Below are positions 34,154 through 41,341 of a stretch of 42,223 nt of DNA, one piece after another (position 1 is the stretch's first letter; each line of letters opens with the position of its first letter). The notes beneath the pieces are model-generated. The model saw nothing but the letters and a program-made list of their open reading frames with translations, made no database searches and was not told the origin of the DNA. The translations under genes and the position numbers were made by a program. The DNA comes from Blautia sp. GTDB taxonomy: Bacteria; Bacillota; Clostridia; Lachnospirales; Lachnospiraceae. The stretch covers positions 1 through 42,223 of the forward strand of contig JAFTPT010000005.1 of assembly GCA_017463155.1 (NCBI GenBank), given 5' to 3'.

Positions 34154-34942
34154 GTGATCCAGGGAAGAAAAAAATGGAAGCTGCTGGCCAGGAGGGCCCT
34201 CGCCGAAAGACTCTCACTGCCCATTCTGGCGACCATCGTGGTGTCGCTGCTCAATCTGCTGAGCGGATCTCTGGGGGCCTATCTGTTTCCCGCGACCTCC
34301 ATTCTGAACAGGGTCCTGAGCGAGGTCTTTGCGTTTGTGATCACGCTGGTGCTCTGCGTGTTTGAAGCGGGCATGTACTATATGTTCCTCAATATGGCCC
34401 GGAACCGGGAATACAGTATGGGCGACCTGCTGTACTTTTTTCGGAACCAGCCGGACCGGGTGATCGCCGCCTCCTTCGTGCTGGCGTTGATCGCGTGGGT
34501 CACGTCTCTGCCGGCCTCCATCTACCAGTACCGGATGCCGGTCTACACGGATGTGCTGCAGATGCAGAGCTACGAGTCCTACCTGCTGCAGCAGATGCAG
34601 AGCTACGAGACATATCTGCTCCTTTTCGGCGTGGGACTGCTCGTGAAGCTGGTGGCCACGATGCCCTTTACGCTGTCTTACTATCTGCTGGCGGACAGGC
34701 CGGAGATCGGAGGCTTTGAGGCCCTCAGGATAAGCGCCGGGATGATGAAGGGGCATATGCTGGAATACCTTCTTCTGCAGGCGAGCTTTTTGCCCTGGCT
34801 TCTTTTAACCTTCCCGACCATGTATCTGTCCATGCTCTGGACCATGCCCTACATGGAGATGACAAATGTCATGTTCTACCGGGAGCTTACCGGGGAGCTG
34901 ACGGCCCAGGCGGAAGGGTCTGAATCCTATACAAATTGGTGA
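34154..34942 (+). CDS. DUF975 family membrane protein
   Basis: 262 residues with about five to six membrane segments (about 22-45, 55-78, 100-125, 150-180 and 205-235). It starts at GTG 34154 after GAAAGAGGTG. Features typical of DUF975 are the RRALAERLSLPI start, the long second segment and SYYLLADRPEIGGFEALRISAGMMKGH. Function unknown. Between segments lies an unusual tandem repeat, QMQSYESYLLQ then QMQSYETYLLL (about residues 135-157; DNA 34559-34622). Its stop is next to tex; the following tex ribosome site overlaps its end. Confidence 0.82.
   Translation: MIQGRKKWKLLARRALAERLSLPILATIVVSLLNLLSGSLGAYLFPATSILNRVLSEVFAFVITLVLCVFEAGMYYMFLNMARNREYSMGDLLYFFRNQPDRVIAASFVLALIAWVTSLPASIYQYRMPVYTDVLQMQSYESYLLQQMQSYETYLLLFGVGLLVKLVATMPFTLSYYLLADRPEIGGFEALRISAGMMKGHMLEYLLLQASFLPWLLLTFPTMYLSMLWTMPYMEMTNVMFYRELTGELTAQAEGSESYTNW
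34559..34622 (+). repeat. Tandem 33-base in-frame repeat in DUF975
   Basis: Two copies of CAGATGCAGAGCTACGAG plus tail, 33 bases (11 codons) apart with a few changes, giving the MQSYE[ST]YLL duplication. Confidence 0.7.
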
Positions 34943-34954
34943 ATGAGGTGTTTT

Positions 34955-37399
34955 ATGGATATACTGCAGGTGATTACCGAGGAACTGGGCGTACGAAAGG
35001 GACAGGTCGAGGCGGCCGTCTCGCTGATCGATGAAGGAAATACGATCCCCTTTATCGCCCGGTATCGAAAAGAAGTGACCGGGTCGCTGGATGACGAACA
35101 GCTTCGAAATCTGTACGAGCGTCTGACCTACCTCCGGAATCTGGAGGAGAAGAAAGCCCAGGTCATCAGCACCATCGAGGAGCAGGGCAAGCTGACGCCG
35201 GAGCTGCGCGCGCAGATCGAGGCGGCCATGACCCAGGTGGTGGTGGAGGATCTGTACCGTCCGTACAGGCCCAAGAGACGGACAAGGGCCACGATCGCGA
35301 AGGAGAAGGGCCTGGAGCCGCTGGCGGAGCTGATCCTCGCACAGACGACGGATCATCCGCTGGAGGAAGATGCCGCGGCGTATATTTCAGAGGAGAAAGG
35401 CGTCTCTTCCGCCGAGGAAGCGATCCAGGGAGCCATGGATATCATCGCGGAGCAGATCTCCGACGAGGCCGACTACCGGATCCGCATCCGGGCCATGACC
35501 ACGGACAAAGGATCGGTGAGCTCTGCGGCCAAGGATCCGGAGCAGAGCACCGTCTACGATATGTACTATGAGTTCGAAGAGCCTGTCAAAAAGCTTGCCG
35601 GACACCGGATCCTGGCGCTGAACCGCGGGGAAAAGGAAAAGGTCCTGAATGTCAAGGTCAATGCGCCGGAGGAGGACATCCTCCGCTACCTCGAAAAGCA
35701 GATCATCAAAACCGATGATCCCTATACGACCCCGGTCCTGAAGGCCGTGGTCGACGACAGCTACCACCGGCTGATCGCGCCGGCCATCGAGCGGGAGATC
35801 CGCAACGACCTCACCGAGAAGGCCGAGGATGGCGCCATCGGTGTGTTCGGCAAGAACCTGGAGCAGCTGCTGATGCAGCCGCCCATCGAGGGGCAGGTCG
35901 TGCTGGGCTGGGACCCGGCCTTCCGTACCGGCTGCAAGCTGGCCGTCGTGGACGCGACCGGCAAGGTGCTGGACACCACGGTCATCTATCCGACGGCGCC
36001 CACCAACGAAGCCAAGATCCGCGCCGCCAAGGAGACCCTCAAAAAGTTGATCCGCAAATACAACATCACGCTGATCTCCGTGGGCAACGGGACGGCCTCC
36101 CGGGAGTCCGAGCAGATCATCGTGGAGCTTCTCCATGAGATCCCGGAGCCGGTGCAGTACGTGATCGTCAGCGAAGCCGGTGCCTCCGTGTATTCCGCGA
36201 GCAAGCTGGCCACCGAGGAGTTCCCGAACTTTGACGTGGGGCAGCGGAGCGCCGCCTCGATCGCGCGGCGTCTGCAGGATCCGCTTTCCGAGCTGGTCAA
36301 GATCGACCCGAAGTCCATCGGCGTCGGGCAGTACCAGCATGACATGAACCAGAAAAAGCTGGGCGAGGCACTGAACGGCGTGGTCGAGGACTGCGTGAAC
36401 AAGGTCGGCGTGGACCTGAATACCGCTTCCGCCTCCCTGCTTGAATACATCTCGGGCGTCACCAAGGTGACGGCCAAGAATATCGTCGCCTACCGGGAGG
36501 AGAACGGCCGGTTCAACAGCCGGAAGGACCTTCTGAAGGTCGCGAAGCTCGGCCCCAAGGCCTTTGTGCAGTGCGCGGGCTTTATGCGGATCAGCGGTGG
36601 ATCGGAGCCGCTGGATGCGACCAGTGTCCATCCGGAGAGCTACGACGCGGCCAAGGCCCTGATCACAAAGCTCGGCCACGAACTGACGGATATCACCGGC
36701 GGAGGACTTAGCGGGATCTCCCGCCAGGTCCATGATTATAAGGCGCTGAGTGAAGAGCTGGGCGTCGGTGAGATCACCCTGCAGGATATCGTCAAGGAGC
36801 TGGAAAAGCCGGGCCGTGATCCCCGTGAGGAGATGCCGCGGCCGATCCTCCGCACCGACGTGCTGGAGATCAAGGACCTGAAGGAGGGCATGATCCTGAA
36901 GGGCACCGTCCGGAACGTCATCGATTTCGGCGCCTTTGTGGATATCGGCGTCCACCAGGACGGCCTGGTGCATATCTCTGAGATGAGCGATCACTTTATC
37001 AAGCATCCCCTGGAGGCTGTCCGCGTCGGCGATATCGTGGAGGTGCGGGTCATCGGCGTGGATGTCGAGAAAAAGCGCATCAGCCTCTCCATGAAGACCG
37101 GGGAAGCCCCTGCCCATAAACCAAAGAAGGACGGGGATAAGGCAGAAGAGGGCGGAAAGTCCGGACAGAAGAACAAAAAGAGCGGCAGACGCGATGGCGG
37201 CAGTGAAAGAGGACAGAACCGCAGGAATGAGGGCGGACGAACCGCAGACCGGCAGAAAAACCCGCGAAGGGATGAAAACCGGCCCGTGGAGCAGATCGAC
37301 CTCAAGAACCTGGCCAGCCTGATGATGAGCGGAAATGAACGCACAAATGACCGGGGACGCGGCGGAAACCGCGGAGGAAAGAAACCGGGACGCGCCTGA
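34955..37399 (+). CDS. tex: Tex-family RNA-binding protein with a long basic tail
   Basis: 814 residues. Order: the N-terminal Tex helices (IARYRKEVTGSLDDEQLR), the YqgF/RuvC-like domain (LGWDPAFRTGCKLAVVDATG, about 325-460), double HhH (VNTAS-type VDLNTASASLLEYISGV, RKDLLKVAKLGPKAF), and one S1 domain (about 644-714: KGTVRNVIDFGAFVDIGVHQ). Tex links transcription to other processes by binding RNA. The family normally ends near residue 720; here a further ~100 residues are low-complexity Lys/Arg/Gly (GQNRRNEGG, GRGGNRGGKK), an RGG-like tail. The frame begins at 34943, but ATG 34955 is spaced 6 bases behind GAGG. Confidence 0.95.
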   Translation: MDILQVITEELGVRKGQVEAAVSLIDEGNTIPFIARYRKEVTGSLDDEQLRNLYERLTYLRNLEEKKAQVISTIEEQGKLTPELRAQIEAAMTQVVVEDLYRPYRPKRRTRATIAKEKGLEPLAELILAQTTDHPLEEDAAAYISEEKGVSSAEEAIQGAMDIIAEQISDEADYRIRIRAMTTDKGSVSSAAKDPEQSTVYDMYYEFEEPVKKLAGHRILALNRGEKEKVLNVKVNAPEEDILRYLEKQIIKTDDPYTTPVLKAVVDDSYHRLIAPAIEREIRNDLTEKAEDGAIGVFGKNLEQLLMQPPIEGQVVLGWDPAFRTGCKLAVVDATGKVLDTTVIYPTAPTNEAKIRAAKETLKKLIRKYNITLISVGNGTASRESEQIIVELLHEIPEPVQYVIVSEAGASVYSASKLATEEFPNFDVGQRSAASIARRLQDPLSELVKIDPKSIGVGQYQHDMNQKKLGEALNGVVEDCVNKVGVDLNTASASLLEYISGVTKVTAKNIVAYREENGRFNSRKDLLKVAKLGPKAFVQCAGFMRISGGSEPLDATSVHPESYDAAKALITKLGHELTDITGGGLSGISRQVHDYKALSEELGVGEITLQDIVKELEKPGRDPREEMPRPILRTDVLEIKDLKEGMILKGTVRNVIDFGAFVDIGVHQDGLVHISEMSDHFIKHPLEAVRVGDIVEVRVIGVDVEKKRISLSMKTGEAPAHKPKKDGDKAEEGGKSGQKNKKSGRRDGGSERGQNRRNEGGRTADRQKNPRRDENRPVEQIDLKNLASLMMSGNERTNDRGRGGNRGGKKPGRA

Positions 37400-37414
37400 G
37401 GGCAGTGAGAGAGT

Positions 37415-38065
37415 ATGAACGAAACAGAAAAAAAGCAGCTGGCGCTTACCGTCATCGAGCGGCTGAAGAAGGAATACCCCGATGCGGACTGTACGCTGGA
37501 CTATGACCAGGCGTGGAAGCTCCTGGTCTCCGTGCGGCTCGCCGCCCAGTGCACCGACGCGCGCGTCAATGTCGTGGTGGAGGACCTGTACAAAAAATAC
37601 CCGGACGTGAACGCGCTGGCGGAGGCCGAGGTCGCCGACATCGAGAAGATCGTGCATCCCTGCGGCCTTGGCAACAGCAAGGCCCGGGACATCAGCGCCT
37701 GCATGAAAAAGCTCCGCGACGAGTACGGCGGGAACGTGCCTGATGACTTTGACGCGCTTCTTTCCCTGCCCGGCGTAGGCCGCAAAAGTGCGAACCTGAT
37801 CATGGGGGACGTGTTCCAGAAGCCGGCCATCGTGACGGACACCCACTGCATCCGCCTCAGCAACCGGATCGGCCTTGTCGACAACCTGAAGGATCCCAAA
37901 AAGGTGGAGATGGCCCTCTGGAAGATCATACCGCCGGAGGAGGGAAATGAGCTCTGCCACCGGCTCGTGTACCATGGCCGGGAGGTCTGCACCGCCCGGA
38001 CAAAGCCATACTGTGACCGATGCTGCCTTGGGGATATTTGTCAGAAGAACGGTGTAAAGCCCTAA
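37415..38065 (+). CDS. nth: Endonuclease III (DNA glycosylase/AP lyase)
   Basis: 216 residues, removes oxidised pyrimidines in base excision repair. Visible: LLVSVRLAAQCTDARVN, the helix-hairpin-helix LPGVGRKSANLIMG (catalytic Lys, about residue 121), VTDTHCIRLSNRIGL (catalytic Asp, about 139), and the [4Fe-4S] cluster C-x7-C-x2-C-x5-C near the end (CTARTKPYCDRCCLGDIC). It starts 16 bases after tex and is probably cotranscribed. Confidence 0.96.
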   Translation: MNETEKKQLALTVIERLKKEYPDADCTLDYDQAWKLLVSVRLAAQCTDARVNVVVEDLYKKYPDVNALAEAEVADIEKIVHPCGLGNSKARDISACMKKLRDEYGGNVPDDFDALLSLPGVGRKSANLIMGDVFQKPAIVTDTHCIRLSNRIGLVDNLKDPKKVEMALWKIIPPEEGNELCHRLVYHGREVCTARTKPYCDRCCLGDICQKNGVKP

Positions 38066-38100
38066 AAAGCATAATTGAAATACACAGGAGAGGGAATGAC

Positions 38101-38379
38101 ATGAAGTTTATATATCCGGCTGTTTTCAGACAGCGGACCGACGGAACATATGAGGGCCGGTTCCCGGACCTTTCAGGCTGCATGGCCAGGGGAGCCTCCC
38201 TTGAGGATGCGGTGGACGCCGCCAATGAAGCCGCATCGAACTGGCTTTCTTTGGAATTGGAAGAAGAGGAACCGGATATCCCGCCTGTCTCAGAGCCCTC
38301 CGATCTGGAACTTGAAGAGGGTGAAGTAGTCCGGAATATCTGTGTAACGATCCGGTTCTATGAAGGATGGGACGAATGA
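38101..38379 (+). CDS. HicB-like antitoxin-type protein without a HicA partner
   Basis: 92 residues. The N-terminal half is the HicB-like degraded RNase H fold (YPAVFRQRTDGTYEGRFPDLSGCMARGASLEDAVDAANEA, with the F-P-D-L-x-G-C and A-x-x-A motifs). The C-terminus is acidic (LELEEEEPDIPPVSEPSDLELEEGE) and has no clear DNA-binding domain. ATG 38101 follows AGGAGAGGG; the frame open to 38020 overlaps nth and is not used. No 60-residue HicA toxin gene is adjacent on either side. It ends at a terminator. Confidence 0.78.
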   Translation: MKFIYPAVFRQRTDGTYEGRFPDLSGCMARGASLEDAVDAANEAASNWLSLELEEEEPDIPPVSEPSDLELEEGEVVRNICVTIRFYEGWDE

Positions 38380-38393
38380 GTACAAGATGATTG

Positions 38394-38422
38394 AGAAGAG
38401 CTGTCATGCTGACGGCTTTTCT
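38394..38422. terminator. Terminator between the HicB-like gene and the unknown cassette
   Basis: AGAAGAGCTGTCA (38394-38406), loop TGC, TGACGGCTTTTCT (38410-38422), with two G-T pairs, T-rich end. Likely serves both strands. Confidence 0.75.
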
Positions 38423-39333
38423 TATTCCAGGGGATCGTTTTTTGTAAGAGCATTGAGTGACAAAGATTGCAGGAAGTGATTGCAATCCGCAACACTGCAT
38501 TTAGATGATGTGTCCAGGATCATACGATAGGCTTTGTCTGTTTTGGAGTTGTGCAGATAATATCCAGCCTTTGAAAGAAGATTTTCACTCCAGGAAGGAT
38601 ACAATTTCATGGCAACACAAAGAGCGATCACTTTGTTAAGATCAGGACGCGTTTGCCCCGGTTCGCCTTTGTATTGACGATACTTGATGATCATCTTGCG
38701 ATCAACACTGCTCCTGGCTTGCAATTCTTCGACGGTCATAGGGTTAACGGGATTATGCTTCATACACCAGATTAATGTTTCTCCAAATGACATATCTCCA
38801 CCCGGAAAATCGTCATACAACATAAAACGGTCAGTAAGAGATACTTTTGCTGCATAAGCCGGCTCCACAAATTCTACTTTTAAACAGATGGAGTTTCTTT
38901 TCGCGCATATGTGTTTTGTGCTGTGTTTTGCTGAGTGCCTCAGTACATGTGAGCTGGAATGATTGACGATGTTATACTTGCTTTTCGAATATTTTTGCCC
39001 TAATAATGCTTTAGAAGGTGTAGAAATGACATCAGCCTTCAGCGAGTATCCAACTTCCCTAACATCACAAAAAGCCGCTGATTTTAAAGACAGATATCCG
39101 TCTATATATACATATTTACCCGTGTTCATGATTCTACGAAAAGAGTCATTTGTGCAGTATTGGCGAAATAAATCTGTACCTCCAAAATAGTAGGATACGC
39201 TGTTCGGGCTTCTGTCAATTGTATTTTTGAACGGATGGGAAGTTGTATAAACTGCCCTTTTGGCAACGTACGTGGCAGATTTGTTATGCTTTTTTATATG
39301 CTGCTGTTTGTTGACACTGTTTCTCTTTATCAT
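38422..39333 (-). CDS. Protein with unknown N-terminal region and a C-terminal XRE-like HTH domain
   Basis: 303 residues, AT-rich, basic. Residues 1-170 match nothing I know. From about 185 the sequence is the HTH-type seen in many Lachnospiraceae regulators (MSFGETLIWCMKHNPVNPMTVEELQARSSVDRKMIIKYRQ ... LNKVIALCVAMKLYPSWSENLLSKAGYYL), with MTVEELQARSSV as the recognition part. In related genes it sits beside metallopeptidase (ImmA/IrrE-type) partners; none is here. ATG 39333 has AAAGGAG about 8 bases before it; the frame is open back to 39378. It is the last gene of the cassette downstream of the second Rhs tip. Confidence 0.65.
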   Translation of the reverse strand: MIKRNSVNKQQHIKKHNKSATYVAKRAVYTTSHPFKNTIDRSPNSVSYYFGGTDLFRQYCTNDSFRRIMNTGKYVYIDGYLSLKSAAFCDVREVGYSLKADVISTPSKALLGQKYSKSKYNIVNHSSSHVLRHSAKHSTKHICAKRNSICLKVEFVEPAYAAKVSLTDRFMLYDDFPGGDMSFGETLIWCMKHNPVNPMTVEELQARSSVDRKMIIKYRQYKGEPGQTRPDLNKVIALCVAMKLYPSWSENLLSKAGYYLHNSKTDKAYRMILDTSSKCSVADCNHFLQSLSLNALTKNDPLE

Positions 39334-39409
39334 TTCATATTCTCCTTTGTTTTCTGAAAACGATTTTTCAAGGTACATTCCTGGATATTTTCTACTTATA
39401 AGCTGATTA

Positions 39410-39913
39410 TTAGTCCAATTCTAAATCAAGAAATTCATGTTTCCGTCCACACGATGTACATTGTAAATAAACACCAATTGTTGTGAACGCGTTATCTTTT
39501 TCTGTTATACCTAGCGATTCCAGTTCTTCAGCATCCGGATACCCGAGGTCAATTCCTACTTTAAAATATTCATAACAACATTTATTACATGAATAAACCT
39601 GCCAGCTTTCTTGCCCCATAGCCTCCTGTGAAGAGAATGCAAGCAGCTCAGTATCACCTGATGCATTTAAGTATCCATGCCGAGCACTGTCAAAAACAGA
39701 AATCTCATTGCCACACACTTTACAGACTGCAGTTGCGTGCATGTATCCTTCCTGACATAAAAAGTCATCACCATTTGATTTTTTTCCGATATATCGGATT
39801 GCAAATTCCGACTGTCCACAACACGTAAGACAGCCTTTTAAAGTCTCACCATATTTTGAAATCCTATGCTTAGATTCAATTACATGACCCTTGAAAAATG
39901 TTGGAAAATCCAT
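39410..39913 (-). CDS. Cys-rich zinc-ribbon-like protein of unknown function
   Basis: 167 residues with four CxxC-type pairs (CLTC, CKVC, CNKC, CTSC), likely two zinc ribbons. The rest is soluble and moderately acidic. I recognise no family. ATG 39913 follows AAGGAG by 6 bases; a TTG at 39919 is in frame. Located between two other unfamiliar genes after an Rhs tip, it may be an immunity protein or a cargo gene. Confidence 0.6.
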   Translation of the reverse strand: MDFPTFFKGHVIESKHRISKYGETLKGCLTCCGQSEFAIRYIGKKSNGDDFLCQEGYMHATAVCKVCGNEISVFDSARHGYLNASGDTELLAFSSQEAMGQESWQVYSCNKCCYEYFKVGIDLGYPDAEELESLGITEKDNAFTTIGVYLQCTSCGRKHEFLDLELD

Positions 39914-39988
39914 ATACAACTCCTTATTTCAACCCGTTATTTTCAGATTGCCCTTCACAAAATGATATCATCTAGTAGTAGGATTCGT

Positions 39989-40858
39989 TTAAATATCCAA
40001 TATTAATCGTATAATAGAAGTATCTTTTTGACACAAATATGAATCGATCAGGTGCTTTTTAATTCTATTAAACGGCCTTATTACTGGCATCCACCGAATA
40101 ATCAAATACAACTTTGGAGAAATCGGAATCTGAAATACTATAATGTCACCAACGACAATACAATTATTATCTCCTACTAATTCTTTCAATTTATTCAATG
40201 TTTCATCATTAAATGCTTTTCTAATAATACAGTTAACATAGAATACATCGACAAGCGTTTCTCTCCAATTCTTTCTATGATGATTGACATGATCAATAAT
40301 TTGTCTGTCTCTAATTGTGAGAAATGAGGGTGAATATTTAATTCCTGAAAAACGCCATTTTGCTCTGTTTCCACTGAAGTAATCTGCATATCCATTATTA
40401 ATCGAAAAGCCATTATCTTCAAAAATCGATACAATCTTAATAAACAAATCAATAAACAAATGATCCATAATATCTTTTTCACGAAGATCAACCGTTGCTT
40501 CAAGCGTGTACCCGCTATAGGAAGGATATGTCAAACATATTTCATAATCATGGTACGATTTATCATTTACTGTATTATAGAATGATATTGTTGGAGCTGA
40601 TGGTATTATTTCTTTTTTTCCAAAATATAAGGATGGAATAAATTCCCTTATAAAAGAGGCACGACCATCTCTATTATTCGGATATTTATGTCCTAAATTC
40701 TTATCTGCGTAGTCTGGATGATACAAGTAGTATTCTATAGTTTTATAATTGCATCCTGTGACCTTGCTAATTGAATCTGCAATATTCAACAATTGATCGT
40801 TATTAATTGAATTCAAATAGGTATCAAATAACAGCTGTATATGATAATAACGTTCCAT
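39989..40858 (-). CDS. Unknown AT-rich protein downstream of the second Rhs tip
   Basis: 289 residues, soluble, many Tyr/Ile/Asn (MERYYHIQLLFDTYLNSINN at the start; FQIPISPKLYLIIRWMPVIRPF near the end). No family recognised. It is the first gene after the tip and starts behind GGGGTGAGAT. Strong AT-richness is unlike the chromosomal genes, so it belongs to the foreign cassette; immunity to the Rhs2 tip is the leading guess from position only. Confidence 0.6.
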   Translation of the reverse strand: MERYYHIQLLFDTYLNSINNDQLLNIADSISKVTGCNYKTIEYYLYHPDYADKNLGHKYPNNRDGRASFIREFIPSLYFGKKEIIPSAPTISFYNTVNDKSYHDYEICLTYPSYSGYTLEATVDLREKDIMDHLFIDLFIKIVSIFEDNGFSINNGYADYFSGNRAKWRFSGIKYSPSFLTIRDRQIIDHVNHHRKNWRETLVDVFYVNCIIRKAFNDETLNKLKELVGDNNCIVVGDIIVFQIPISPKLYLIIRWMPVIRPFNRIKKHLIDSYLCQKDTSIIRLILDI

Positions 40859-40921
40859 ATCTCACCCCAGATAATCAATACTTTTTCTGTTAAGATGGGC
40901 ATAGTAACAAGTCCTTAACAG

Positions 40922-40951
40922 ATAATAAAAAAGCGAATCACTATTGTCCAA
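40922..40951 (-). promoter_or_regulatory. Possible promoter of the gene at 39989
   Basis: On the - strand TTGGAC (40946-40951), 18 bases, TATTAT (40922-40927). Moderate fit. Confidence 0.4.
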
Positions 40952-40982
40952 ATCCATTTATACGTTACTTTCGTTCATGAAT

Positions 40983-41023
40983 CTCCTGTTTTGAAGAACT
41001 GTAAGAAGTTTTCAAAACAGGAG
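40983..41023. repeat. Long hairpin after the second Rhs tip
   Basis: CTCCTGTTTTGAA (40983-40995) pairs with TTCAAAACAGGAG (41011-41023); the stem continues as AACT/AGTT past one bulged G. No T-run follows on either strand. It separates the tip from the next gene. Confidence 0.75.
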
Positions 41024-41062
41024 AGCATGCAGTGATTTGAGTTTATTCTATATTATAGGATA

Positions 41063-41341
41063 TCATTTAACTAACCCCAATCGTTTTAGGATTGTATGAA
41101 GTACTTTGGCAGAATTAAGAACTGCTTTATTAATGGCAGAATTAGGATTATTTGCAATCATCTGTTTACATTTTTCATTCATTTGATACAAAGTCTGGCT
41201 TTTGCTAACGACTTCAACAATTATATCTTTCCCCCATCTTGCTATACCAATAATATCAGGTCTGTTTCTGCCAATCAAGCCAGCCGTTTTGAGTGCACGA
41301 TCAAAATAAATATGCGAATATCTTCCTATTTGAGCAGCCAT
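41063..41341 (-). CDS. Nuclease-like tip of the second Rhs, out of frame with the core
   Basis: 92 residues: GRYSHIYFDRALKTAGL, then NRPDIIGIARWGKDIIVEVVSKSQ, then helical KCKQMIANNPNSAINKAV. The P-D ... E-V-V-S pattern with the acidic residues and the K resembles a PD-(D/E)XK-type nuclease tip of Rhs proteins. ATG 41341 has no ribosome site, and the Rhs frame stops at 41326 with 16 bases of overlap, so this is the detached end of the Rhs gene, not an independent gene. Confidence 0.7.
   Translation of the reverse strand: MAAQIGRYSHIYFDRALKTAGLIGRNRPDIIGIARWGKDIIVEVVSKSQTLYQMNEKCKQMIANNPNSAINKAVLNSAKVLHTILKRLGLVK

Noticed and set aside
35387-37975. An 862-codon open frame opposite tex and nth
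   Set aside because: Same antisense effect; it spans two genuine genes and has no ribosome site.
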